Shown here: positions 20,627 to 32,400 of the stretch, one piece after another
How positions within the stretch are numbered: the first letter of the stretch is position 1
How the letters are laid out: each line of letters starts with the position of its first letter
NCBI GenBank assembly: GCA_030340625.1
Contig: JAOPHQ010005428.1
Span: 155,392 to 219,391 of the forward strand
Origin: Merluccius polli
Taxonomy: Eukaryota > Chordata > Actinopteri > Gadiformes > Merlucciidae
Reading direction: 5' to 3'
Length of the DNA stretch: 64,000 nucleotides
Made by a program: the position numbers and the translations under genes
The notes under the pieces: generated by a model
Told to the model about the DNA's origin: nothing
Seen by the model: only the letters and a program-made list of their open reading frames with translations
The model's database searches: none

Positions 20627-23600
20627 ATGGCGTGCTCATGCCTCGCTCTTTTTAAAACCATCTGTTTGGTCCTCCTCTACGTCCAGTCATGTAAGTAGAC
20701 CAACTACATGTTCTGTATATTTAACATTTATTGCATTTTTTTTTTCATTTAGTCAGTAAGTTAGAGCATCTTGCTCATCTTGCTGCTGGGGTTTGAACCC
20801 AGAAACTTTAGGCCAGGAGCCAAACAGTAAGAACTATTATGGGTAGAACTATTATGGACAAACTGATTTAGTTTTTTCTATGGATGATGATGATAGATAT
20901 CTTTCAGTGGTGCTGTGTTTAACTACAGGTGTTTGTGGTGAGGCTGAGATCATTGGAGGGAAGGAGGTGAAGGATCATTCTATGCCCTACATGGTTCTCC
21001 TGCTGAAAAGAACCGGACAGCCCGTCTGCGGAGGAACCCTCCTCAGCTCTAGATGGGTGCTGACTGCTGCCCACTGTACCGAGTAGGAATTTCACATCAT
21101 TCATCCAATAATACACTTCTGCTTTTCATCACATGAGATTAGGGATGTCCGATATTATCGGCCCACCGATATTATCGGCCGATATTGGCATAAAAAAATC
21201 AATATCGGAAAATATCGGTATCGGTTTTTTAAAAAGCTCAAAATAACTAAAGTGGCCTATGGCATGTTATACCTTGTTGGAAAGCTCTAATTGTCCTGAA
21301 TCGAATGCAAGCGACATTTTCTGTTAGTACAAAGACAGTGTGAAATAAATAAACACTTTGTTTTAAATAATTTCAGACATCTGTTATGTTTCAAGTGAGG
21401 ACGTGGTTTGATGACATCAAACGCGCCGCGCCGTCTCAATAACAAGCCTGGGCATGTGCGGCCGTGTAGTGGGACGCTAGTTGTAGCTGTAGTTATGTCG
21501 GTGGTTTGGAATTATTTCAAAGTTTCTACGTTGAATAGTAAAATTGAAATTAGTTTTGGTGTAAAACACGGCCGCATATATCGGTATCGGTCAGTGTTGT
21601 AATGTAACGAAGTACAAATACTTCGTTACTGTACTTAAGTAGAATTTTCACGTATCTGTACTTTACTTCGTTATTTATATTTCTGACAACTTTTACTTTT
21701 ACTCCACTACATTTCCTCACTAAAATGTGTAGGCCTACTTTTACTCCGATACATTTCCCATAACCATCTTCGTTACTCGTTACTACAAAATAAAAATCGT
21801 GTTGGTGACCTACTTCCTGTTTATCAACCTCCAAGCGCGAAGAAAAAAAAAACACCGCGCGCGACGAAGAAGAAGATCTGCTTTGGCCAATCACGGAAGC
21901 GGTCTGCAGCTGCGGCAGGTTCTGCTAATTCTCCGGTCACAAATGACGAGATCAACAGTGGCGACATCAACCGGTATTTTAACCCAAACTGAAAGTGGCT
22001 GTTGTTTACTGTTGCCATGGCGACATGTCTTTTCCCAGACGAAGTGGTTTTTGTGCGTGTGTGTGTCTAAACGCCACGGCTACACCGGCATGCTGCCAAT
22101 ACTCTAGGGTGGCCATTCGTCCGGCTTTAGGCCGGACTGTCCGGACGCGTATTTGTCCTTTTTGAGACAACCCCGCCGGTCATAGGTCCGCCCGCGGGAC
22201 ATAGGTCCGTGGTGTGTTACGATCGCGCGCGCGCGAGCGTAGGTCCGCGGTGTGTTACTATTGCGCGCACCCCCCCCCCGGGCTGAGGTGTCCTCCATTT
22301 CAACAACTCATAAATGGTCACCCTACAATACTCTGATAGGACGTCACAGTGTGATTACGGTGTTTACATGTCTACAATAATGCCAGTAAGACTGGAATAT
22401 ATGGGGTCAGAACAGTCTCATTAATAATGAATGCACAGAGAAGGATTCACAAATGTATTTTGTGATTTATATATAAATTACTCTCTTCTCACAAATACAT
22501 TTCAATGCACACACAAATGGATTTCGTTATGTATAAATGTAAAATAAATCCATAAACAAAAATAAGTTTCACAAACACATTTCTGATCCACACACAAATG
22601 TGTCTTGTTTAAAATAAATGTAATATAAATCCATAAATATATGAATTTTAAAAAAATATTTGCAATTTTCATCAAAAATGTATTTGGATGTTGTTACATT
22701 TATATACAAACTGTTAAACTTGAATTTACAAGACGCTTTTCATTTGTGAACTTGTTTGCATTTGTGTGTGAACTGGTCTGTATTTATTTGTGGATTTTTG
22801 AGACTCCCCTGACACGGCTGGATTCACAAATGCATTTTTTTCAACAAGGAACTTCCTGTAGCCAATCAGATGCCGCCTTAGTTTTCAGCCAATCACATGA
22901 CTGCAGTCCAACGAGGGGTACCTCACCATGGCCAGAGCACAGCATTTTCTCTGCGCATTTTGCGTTACTTTTCGGTAAAATAAAAAAAAAGAAAGATCCG
23001 GACTTGAGCTTTCTTCCACTTGAGTTCAGCCTCAACATGGCGTCTGGGAATGGCAATCACGATTTAAGTGACACTTGAATCGGCATTACCAGACGCCATA
23101 TTGAGGCTGAACTCTGTGCGTTCACATTAGAAGCGATCGATTGCGTGGATCCCAGGGAACACCGGCACTTTGGTTCCTACTGTACTTTTTTGGTTCCTGT
23201 ACATCAAAATGTCGACTGAAAAGTTAATCGCGGTTGTGGCTGGGCACCCGCTGTTGTATGATCCAATACAATACCGTAATAATCAGCTAAAATATCATTT
23301 TTACAAGCACACGCACGAAGCGGGCCGCCTATTAACGGCATGGACCAAGCGGTTCTGGACCAGGAAGGAGACATGAACACTTTTAATAATCGTATTTACC
23401 GTATACCTGCACACAACTTTATTTAAAAGTAAGCAAATGGAAAACATGTTTGTTTGTATTGTGGTGTCCGGTGCGCGTGGATGGCTCCTCCGGCGGAGCG
23501 GTTCATGTTAATAGCGGAGTCCGGGAGGGTTCACCTTCACGGCGTAGTTACGAGGGATGTGCGACTATCGTTTATCAAACAAGCAAAACCGTCTCTGCAA

Positions 23601-25531
23601 TATGGCCAAAGTGTGTGGAGTTCACTCTTTGATATGTACTAAAAGCATACGGCTCCTTTGCGTCTGCAAAATTGAATTGTACGTTATGAGCGACAAAAGC
23701 GAACAGAAATATTCGCAGCGAATCTTTATGAGCGTCTTTGCAGCGCAATTCGCTTCTGATGTGAACGCACAGTTACCGTCCGATAACTCTTTTTTTTTTT
23801 TTTTTTTTTTTTTTTTACCGAAAAGTAACGCAAAATGCGCAGAGAAAATGCTGTGCGCTGGCCATGCTGAGGTACCCCTCGTGGGATTGTAGTCATGTGT
23901 AGTCAAGGCGGCATCTGATTGGCTACAGAGAGTTCCTTGGCGAAAAAAATGCATTTGTGAATCCAGCCGTGTCAGGGGAGTCTCAAAAATCCACAAATAA
24001 ATACAGACCAGTTCACACACAAATGCAAACAAGTTCACAAATGAAAAACGTCTTGTAAATTCAAGTTTAACAGTTTGTATATAAATGTAACAACATTCAA
24101 ATACATTTTTGAAGAAAATATGTAATTAATATATTTATGGATTTATATTACATTTATTTAAAACAAGATACATTTGTGTGTGTGGATCAGAAATGTGTTT
24201 GTGAAACTTATTTTTGTTTATGGATTTATTTTACATTTATACATGCCGAAATCCATTTGTGTGTGCATTGAAATGTATTTGTGAGAAGAGAGTAATTTAT
24301 ATATAAATCACAAAATACATTTGTGAATCCTTCTCTGTGCATTCATTATTTATGAGACTGTTCTGACCCCATAGGAATACTCCACGTCTTCATTCAGTAT
24401 TGATTACTCCCACTATGGGAATGCTGTTTACATGGCAGTGTGTTAATCTGAGTATTACATCAGTATAACATCAGTCCAGTGTTGTCTTATGTGTACGACT
24501 TATATTTATTGTTATTTATTTAATTTTAATGTTGAACAAGTTGAAGCCTCTCCCCTGTACTGTACCTGGATATTATAGGAGCCAAAATACATTTCATAAT
24601 CACAATTCTAACTGCTCACTTTGTTTAAATACTTTTACTTTTACTTCTAATACTTAAGTACATTTTATATCAGAAAATTACTTTTGGTACTTAAGTACAG
24701 TAAATGTCAGGTACTTTCAGACTTTTACTCAAGTAATATTCTAAAAGGTGACTTTTACTTCTACCAAAGTCATTTTCTGGTAAGATACTTGTACTTTGAC
24801 TCAAGTATCGCTTTCAAGTACTTTATACAAGACTGGTATCGGTTGATATCGGTATCGGAAATTAAGAGTTGAACAATATCGGTTATCGGTTATCGGTAAA
24901 AAAGCCAATATCGGACATCCCTACATGAGATGTTTGAACAGTTTTTGTTGTTGGTTGGTGAGGTGCTGCAGGGAAGATTGAAGAGCTTTTTGAGTGTCAG
25001 TTTTGAGTAATTCCCCATAGCCATCAGCAGGGGCGATTCTAGGGTCAGAGCTTTAGGGGTGCTGAGCACCCAATGAGCCCCACTGCCACCACCCACCCTT
25101 TTTTCACACAAAAACAAAAAATATGTCTATTGAAAAATAACTTTATCATTTTAACATTGGTTCAACTAACTTCTTTTTTTCTTTTTTTGGAGCCCTTTCC
25201 AGAACACCAGCTTTATTGTGACAGTTCACACAGACAGCCCCCTGTAACAAACACAAAACCTTCTTCACTCAGCTGGTTTTCCTGACCGTTAACTCCATGT
25301 GCCTCCTTTTGTATCAACAGTCATTAGATTAGATTAGATTCAACTTTATTGTCATTGAACAAAGTAACAGGTACTTAGAGATAGCTGGTTTATATTGTGT
25401 TACTTTAGCTTAACACTTTTCAGAAAAAAAAGAAAAAGAAGATAGGTCATTATGGACTGTCCCTAGTCTCTCACCTGAATCTGTCTTTTTTCTTTTAAAG
25501 AACTGTCGTATGTCCATTGCTCACTGGCAGG

Positions 25532-25568
<37 letters not shown>

Positions 25569-27764
25569 CGCTAGGAGTTAGTTTTACTAGTAGTAGTACT
25601 ATGCCCGCATGAATGTGATGTGATTATTATTGTTGCAAAGCCTGGTTCAGGTTAAATCCTCTGTAAAACATGAATGAATACAGCAAACATTTAACTTTAT
25701 TTTATTGTCTGGTTTGATAGTCAGACAACTGAAAAATAACAGATATAAATCTATGAATAAATAACAATTAATTTAAAAAGCCACAGTGAGTGTTTTCACA
25801 CATACTGGTGGTGTGATATGTCGTTTCGTTTTTCAGCTCGTACACACGTTTGTTTTCACCAAAGATAATAGAGCGGAGCTTGATGGATCACTGGCGTTGA
25901 CACCAATGAGGTACGCTCTCGAACTCTATGGGCGCCATTTTAGTAAGCTCCCGGAACCCGGAAGTCCGACAGGAGTGCTGCAGGCAGCAGGCGGAGGCTG
26001 GCGTTCACCGTCGTGGGAAAATGCCCTGTATCACAGTCATGGTGACTAGATATGTTTGTCCCTATAAAACAATAATAAAAAGTGGCTATAATAATAAAAA
26101 GCTTTGTGAGGATCGCGACCAAGACGAAAGCATGGGTATTTCTTTTTTAGTTCATCCGTGAGCTTGCATTTACGTTTCGGCTTAGCTGCAGAGATGCCGC
26201 CGGTACCTGCGCTCTCTTTGATAAACAAGGAAGCTGCTCGCCCACTGAGGTGCAGACTGACCAATTAAAAGCTCACAGAAAAGGCTATCGACCAATGACG
26301 GCACTCTACAGTCAGACCGTATGCAGGTAACTCCCCCTACTCACTGCCACTCACAGCAAAGCCATCTGGCTGTTTGAAGGACTCGTGGGATGGAGTTGTG
26401 TCTTGGCTCATTTCTGACCAATCAGGGCATCTCTTTACCGATTGTTTTGGGACTTGTGTCTAAAATCCCTCACTATATAGTCCACTATATAGTCCACTAT
26501 ATAGTGATTTATTTTGGACACAGCCTATCTTGCCTGTCAATCACAGGTGGGTGATCGCAACACTTCTTCATGGTGGAGAAATGTAGTGAGGGAGGGGGGA
26601 TGAAGAGAGAGCAGTTCTTGGGTTGTTTTCAAAATCTTCTGCTCTCTTCTGCTCTTTCTTTCAAAGTCTCAAATCTTACCGACAGCACCTCCAAGTATTG
26701 CTGTAGACAGTTGAGCTTAGTTGTTTCTTTTTGCACGCTGTTGTTTGGTATTCATCAGTAAACCTTGTTTTGGATTCTTTGCCAGCATTACTGAGGTGCG
26801 TCTTGGGGTGGACTCTATTGAAAAGAGCCAGAAGGAATCTGTTCAGGTGCAGAAGCCTTATCCCCATCCCAAATATAACGACCACACATTCAACCATGAT
26901 CTGCAGCTGCTTAAGGTGAGCTGATTACTCTGAATACTACATGGCTACTGATATTACGTCCAACATATATAAGGAGTGTGTACCCATTGCTGTGACAGTA
27001 TTAATGGTAAATGTTGCATTGTACTTTCCTTGATGCAGCTCAACCAAGAGGTGAAACAGACCAACACAGTAAAGTATTTGCCTTTGGCCGATGTAATCGA
27101 AGACCCTAATGAAGGTACCACATGCCTGGTGGCCGGCTGGGGGTACTTCGACAATACGAATACAACGTCCGATGTTCTGAAGTCCGCCAAAGTCGATGTT
27201 ATGGGAAGAGAAACATGCAACTCGTCCACATATTGGAAATCCAATCCTGTCATCACTCCCGACATGGTGTGTGCCAGACCACAAGAAAATAATGAATACC
27301 AGGATACCTGTAAGGTATGTCTGATTATCTATGTCAATTATACCGGCGGTAGTTCTGACCGAGTAATGTGATTGGTCAACTAGACCTATAGAGCGTGATC
27401 AAATGAGCATGAGCATTTATTTTGAGAGCGAATTGCCCCACAATAGGACTACATTTTGATTATATATTACATATAAGCCTAGGCTTACATATAATATTAT
27501 ATTGCTTCAATATGTTGTATCAGATTCGGTAGGGCTTACTTGCAGATGATTTTACATTTATTAATTTATTTTTCTCTATAGGGAGACTCTGGTGGGCCGC
27601 TGTTTTGCAACTGTGTGCAAGTAGGAGTCACTTCTTTTGGTGCCGCGGGTTGCAGACCTCATAAGAAACCAGGAGTGTACACCTTTCTTTCCAAACAGCA
27701 CATTGAGTGGATAAAGGAGACGATGCAGGAACCAGCGTTATCTGAAACATCTGCAACTCAATGA
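20627..27764 (+). CDS. gzma: Granzyme A-like serine protease, copy A (5 exons, 268 aa)
   Basis: Exons: 20627-20690, 20929-21082, 26786-26915, 27039-27314, 27582-27764; all junctions are GT/AG and the frame is open. Exon 1 encodes a signal peptide (MACSCLALFKTICLVLLYVQ). Exon 2 starts the mature enzyme at IIGGKEV and holds LTAAHC with catalytic His. Exon 3 has the catalytic Asp (NHDLQLLK), exon 5 the catalytic Ser (GDSGGP). DTCKGDSGGP places Asp at position 189, with Gly216 and Gly226 (SFG, PGVYT), so cleavage after Arg/Lys is expected. Phrases such as PYMVLL, PVITPDMVCA, VTSFG and YTFLSKQHIEWI point to granzyme A. Family role: stored in cytotoxic granules and released into target cells. The Cys that joins mammalian granzyme A dimers (YPYPCYDP region) is Lys here. 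Intron 2 is 5.7 kb because of transposons. AATAAA at 27979. Confidence 0.9.
22105..22325. mobile_element. 221-bp GC-rich hAT-type MITE, third nesting level
   Basis: Ends TAGGGTGGCCATT and AATGGTCACCCTA; perfect 8-bp target duplication CAATACTC (22097-22104, 22326-22333). Contains a CGCG-rich core. Confidence 0.85.
22402..24371. mobile_element. Palindromic fold-back element, third nesting level
   Basis: Long inverted arms (about 22402-22983 and 23810-24371) begin TGGGGTCAGAACAGTCTCA and end in its complement; the flanks are TA on both sides. A second, smaller inverted pair (about 23023-23044 and 23088-23116) sits inside. No transposase. Confidence 0.75.
25027..26385. mobile_element. Transposon-derived insert in copy A intron 2
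   Basis: The match to copy C intron 2 stops at 'atagccatcag' and resumes near 26390 ('cttggctcatttctgaccaa'). The left edge CAGGGGCGATTCTAG looks like a hAT terminus. The right terminus is not defined. Inside are a CA tract (25532-25563) and a SINE-like 'attcaactttattgtcattg'. Confidence 0.5.
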
Positions 27765-27978
27765 TATCACACACACACACACACGCACACACACACACGC
27801 TCTCTCTCGCTCTGTTTCTTAAACCTATATTTTATAGCCTAACGTTAACTCACTGTAACTTCCTTTTTTTGCAAGGCTTAACCAGGGACAGGGGTCGCAA
27901 ATAGCTTAGGCTAGAAACCTTGTATGTAAGACATCTTTATTGTTTTTAACAGTTATGTTTTTTGCATTGTCCCTGACA

Positions 27979-27984
27979 AATAAA
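27979..27984 (+). terminator. Copy A polyadenylation signal
   Basis: AATAAA about 215 bp after the stop codon, in a 3' UTR block ('gcattgtccctgacaaataa') conserved in copies B (29164-29169) and C (48920-48925). Confidence 0.65.
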
Positions 27985-28018
27985 CCAAGTGTTTTTTGAA
28001 TAAAAACTATAACAAAAT

Positions 28019-28560
28019 CTATTTCCATATTAATAATGTCCATACAATGGCCCATAAATGGGGTAATGACAGTCGAAGCGGGTTTTGAATATTTAGTCTA
28101 CTCTGTAAACGTGTCCTTGTGGAAAACCCAGCTTCACACAGGTAAGTAGTTGGAAAGGGCAGTAGTGTCTTTAGGGCCAGTGTGGACAGGTCGGGGTGTT
28201 CAGCCTTGATCTGTAACCAAACGATGCCAGAGATGGCGTTGAATTGAACAAACATTTAAGTCCTCCGTCATTCCTGAGCTCAATAAACATGTCCTGCTGG
28301 ATAGATATCGGATAGATCGGGTTGGCAAATGGGTCTCGGATCCATTCTTTAGAGACTCGGGGGTCCTAGTAGGAAAATGGCCTTCAAACTCTCCAAAAAG
28401 AGTAGTCAGGTGACCGCTGACCAGCTGTGACAACAAGGACACATCCCCATCCTCTTCCAGATACCCTGACAAGCTGTGAAACATGTCCAAGACACCCCTT
28501 TCCATTCTTTCCCCCCACATTTTGATTCTGTCTTTAAAGGCGGACACTTTGTCAGCCAGT
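28019..28560 (-). pseudogene. ZBED-type hAT transposase C-terminal fragment
   Basis: The minus strand reads SAFKDRIKMWGERMERGVLD and, after frame changes, LPFPTTYLCEAGFSTRTRLQ and SRLNIQN, the dimerisation-domain end of ZBED/hAT proteins. It is inverted relative to the copy at 47410-47815. It lies between the 3' ends of copies A and B. Confidence 0.75.
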
Positions 28561-28729
28561 TTAAAATATAAAAGTTGAATTGAATATATCGGACAGACAG
28601 GTATGTGAGCTTAGCTACCCTTGTCTGTCGGTGACGCGCTCTGCCAGGTAGTATATATTCACACAGACTGACAGACACAATGTGGAAACCATTTTTAATG
28701 ACTGCTGACAGGTGCATTGTACAAGTAAA

Positions 28730-29163
28730 CAATTTTTATTTTGTAATTATTTTTGCATTATCTTAATTTATTTTAACATGTTTAAGACGCCACTGTGAGA
28801 ATTATCAGCTTCAGGAATGGTTTTGAACGTGTTGCCATTAATTAAACCATGGTCTTAAAAAAACATAAGGACTACCTAATCACAATAAAATAGTTGTAAT
28901 TTGTTTCATACCTGGTTCTTTCAGAATGTGAAATAACTCGTGCAGAGCCCACCACCTAGTGGTGATAATGAGTAATTGGATACTAGTCACATGTATCTCC
29001 GCATGTACGCAGGCCTCTTGTCCATCACTGGTTATTTTTGTGTTATCTTGGGAAATAAATGCCAAGCCCATGAAATCAGTCATATGTCAAAACAACACGG
29101 ATGTTATAAAGGTATTGTGTGCCAATAGTTGTTATTTAAAAAACAGAGAACAGAAGAACTTAG
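28730..29163 (-). repeat. Copy B 3' flank shared with copy C
   Basis: Collinear with 48480-48919, including 'ccactgtgagaatta' and the 'cacctagtggtgataatgag' block. No gene inside. In copy C, 'ggggggcggcgccctctatc' is an extra insertion in it. Confidence 0.7.
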
Positions 29164-29333
29164 TTTATTTGTCAGGGACAATGCAAAAAACATAACTGTT
29201 AAAAACAATAAAGATGTCTTACATACAAGGTTTCTATCTTCATCTAATTTGCGACCCCTGTCCCTGGTTAAGCCTTGCAAAAAAAAAAGCAAGTTACAGT
29301 GAGTTAACATTAGGCTATAAAATACAGGTTTAA

Positions 29334-29336
<3 letters not shown>

Positions 29337-29414
<78 letters not shown>
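29337..29414. repeat. (TA)n(TG)n microsatellite in copy B 3' UTR
   Basis: About 21 TA units followed by TG units, ending 12 bp from the stop codon of copy B. Confidence 0.9.
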
Positions 29415-29418
<4 letters not shown>

Positions 29419-29425
29419 CGTGATA

Positions 29426-32400
29426 TCATTGAGTTGCAGATGTTTCAGATAACGCTGGTTTCCGCATTGTCTCCTTTATCCAGTCAATGTGCTGTTTGGA
29501 AAGAAAGGTATACACTTTTGGTCTGGACCGATCACCACAATCCCCGGCACCAAAAGCAGTGACTCCTACTTGCACTTTGTTGCACAACAGCGGCCCCCCA
29601 GAGTCTCCCTATTGAGAAAAATAAATGAATACGTTTAAAATCATCTGCAAGTAAGCCCTACCGAATCTGATACAAAAAGCAATATAATATATGTAGGCCT
29701 AGGCTAGGCCTATATGTAATCAAAACGTAGTCCTATTGTGGGGCAATTCGCTTTCAAAATAAATACTTTTGGTATGTGTATCCCATGGTATAATTGACAT
29801 TATAGATAATCAGACATACCCGACAGGTATCCTGGTTGTTATTCATTCCTTGTGGTCCGGCACACACCATGTCGGGAGTGATGACAGGTTGGGAATGCCA
29901 ATATCTGTTGCATGTTCCTCTTCCCATAACATTGACTTCGGCGGACTTCAGAACATCGGACATTGTATTCGTAGTGTCGACGAACCCCCAGCCGGCCACC
30001 AGGCATGTGGTACCTTCACGAGGGTCTGCGATTACATTGGCCAAAGGCAAATAATCTACTGTCTTGGTCTGTTTCACCTCTTGGCCGATCTGCATCAAAG
30101 AAAGTACAATGCAACATTTACCATTAATACTGTCACAGCAATGGGTACACACTCCTTATATATGTTGGACGTGATCTCAGTATCCATGTAGTATTCAGGG
30201 TCATCAGCTCACCTTAAGCAGCTGCAGATCATGCACTTTTCTGTGGTTGTCATATTCAGGATGGGGATAAGTCTTTACATCCTTCTGCACCTGAACAGAC
30301 TCGTCATTCTGGCTCTTTTTGAAAGAGTCCACCCCAAGACGCACCTCAGTAATGCTGGCAAAGAATCCAACACAAGGGTTACTGATGAATACCAAACAGC
30401 GTGCAAAAAGAAACAACTAAGCTCAACTGTCTACAGCAATACTTGGAGGTGCTGTCGGTAAGATTTGAGACTTAAGAGAGCAGAACATAGCAGAAGATTT
30501 AAAAAATAAACAACTCAAGAACTGCTCTCTCTTCATCCTCCCTCCCTCGCTACTTTTCTCCACCATAAATAAGTGTTGCGTTCACCCACCTGTGACTGAC
30601 AGGCAATTATAGACTTTGTCCGAAATAACTCACTAGTGAGGGACCTACAGCACCTCACCTACAGCCAGTGTTATAGTCGAGTCACTATGCCTCGAGTCCG
30701 AGTCCAGGCTCGAGTCTCCAGTGTACGAGTCCGAGTCAAGTCCAAGTCATAAAAATAAATCCGAGTAGAGTCCGAGTCGAGTCCACTACTCATACAAGTC
30801 AAGTCAGAGTCGAGTCTCTATTGATCCACATCGAGTCCGAGTCAGCACTAAAGTAAGCATACATGTTGTTACACTTAAAAAAAAACACACCTGTACCCCC
30901 CTCCATATCTTGAAATGTGGTATCTCCCAGCCCCCCCCCCCCCCCCTGACGAGACGACGGAGGTCAGAGCAGGGTCATTGCTGTTATTAGCGCGTTTTTG
31001 TTTTGCTGAGCTAATTAACTAAAATGGAAAAGGAAGCAGAGAACTTTCTCCGAGAGATGTTTCTCCGTTTTAAAACGAGTGAAAACGTACCTGAGGACCA
31101 CTATGGGCGACGACAGACGGACGCACCTTATGTTAATGGCTGTTGAGCCTGCTGTCGTGAAATCACTGGACCCAGATGAAACTTGTTAAGGACTTTGCCG
31201 GTTTGAGGCCTCGGCGTTATCCACTGATGGATTAATTATGCAAGTTGATCTTAAAGGCCGTGGTGCAGGTTAAACACCACTTTCGATTAATGGGTACATA
31301 AAGCACTCAAGATATGTATATAAAGTTAGAAATGTCTCCAAAATGGTGTTAAAGTCTAGTTTTTGTCGTTTTTAGTAGCAACGGTTCTTTTTAACACAAT
31401 TCGGCGATGACATCACGTGAGGGAGACGTGTGGAAGGAAGCCTCAGCCTTGTACTAGAACTATGGCGTCTTCGTTAGAAAATGAAACCTGCACCACGGAA
31501 AAATACATACTGCTATTGAAATTATTTTAATACACCACCACAGTAGCGCTATGCTGCTATGAATGTAATTTTCAGTTTTGATGTCGGGACGTCCCTGGCG
31601 GGCAGACATTATTGTTTAACACATTGAACGTGGGGTAACTCTCCCGCCCCCCCCCCCCCCCGGGCCGGCTACTAAACATTGGCGAAACAAACCTATTTTA
31701 GTCTCAATAACAACATGCAACGGCGAAGGCTTTATTTCTTATTTCTCTTTAATTGTGGCAAGACCCACAATGTTGGTGAAGTGTCCTGGTGAGTTGCTAT
31801 CTACCATTTAGAAACGCAGCAACGAGCGCTGGAGCGGTCTATGAACAGCAGTGCATAGTGCAGTGCAACCGTCCCTTGAAACACGGACTCGTCCCGTATT
31901 TAGAAACAAAAGCAGCCGTCCCGTATTGAGCTGAACAGCACTTTGTCCCCTATTACTGTGAGAGTCAAAACATAGTCATATAGTAAAATGCCAATGGAAA
32001 ATGAACAACAGGGCGCGTTATATGGACATGTACGGTAAAGTTGTTCCCGGGCCCTGTCCTGTTCTGTGACCAATGAGCTGACAGCATATTCACACGAGTA
32101 TGACGATACAGAATATGCTCATCCCATTGGTCGAGGTACTGTCGCTCACGGAGAAGATAGCAGAAAACAACAAAGCAGCATGGGTGACGCTGACAGTGAG
32201 ACAGACACCGGCACCGCTTTACGGGGCGGTACACCTTCGAGCAGCAATGCGACGAGTACATCAACTACTGCAAATACTGTTGATAGATTGATAGATAAAT
32301 ACTATATGTATTTGTCTATTTATCTGTATAATCTGCTGAACAATCTCTTACTCGTCTCTCTCAATGGTCTCAAGGCGGGCTTTGGTCTGTCGTCTCCCCG

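Larger units (their letters stand above)
21592..24835. mobile_element. Second hAT element nested in the first
   Basis: Left end CAGTGTTGTAATGTAACG, right end TATACAAGACTG, with 8-bp target duplication GTATCGGT (21584-21591, 24836-24843) taken from the outer element. 'aagtacttaagta'-rich subterminal sequence is typical of a fish hAT family. No intact transposase. Confidence 0.85.
21140..24923. mobile_element. Outer hAT element in copy A intron 2
   Basis: Ends TAGGGATGTCCGATATT and AATATCGGACATCCCTA; perfect 8-bp target duplication CATGAGAT at 21132-21139 and 24924-24931. Copies B and C have the uninterrupted site (near 33390 and 50855). Almost all of its length is later insertions. Confidence 0.9.
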
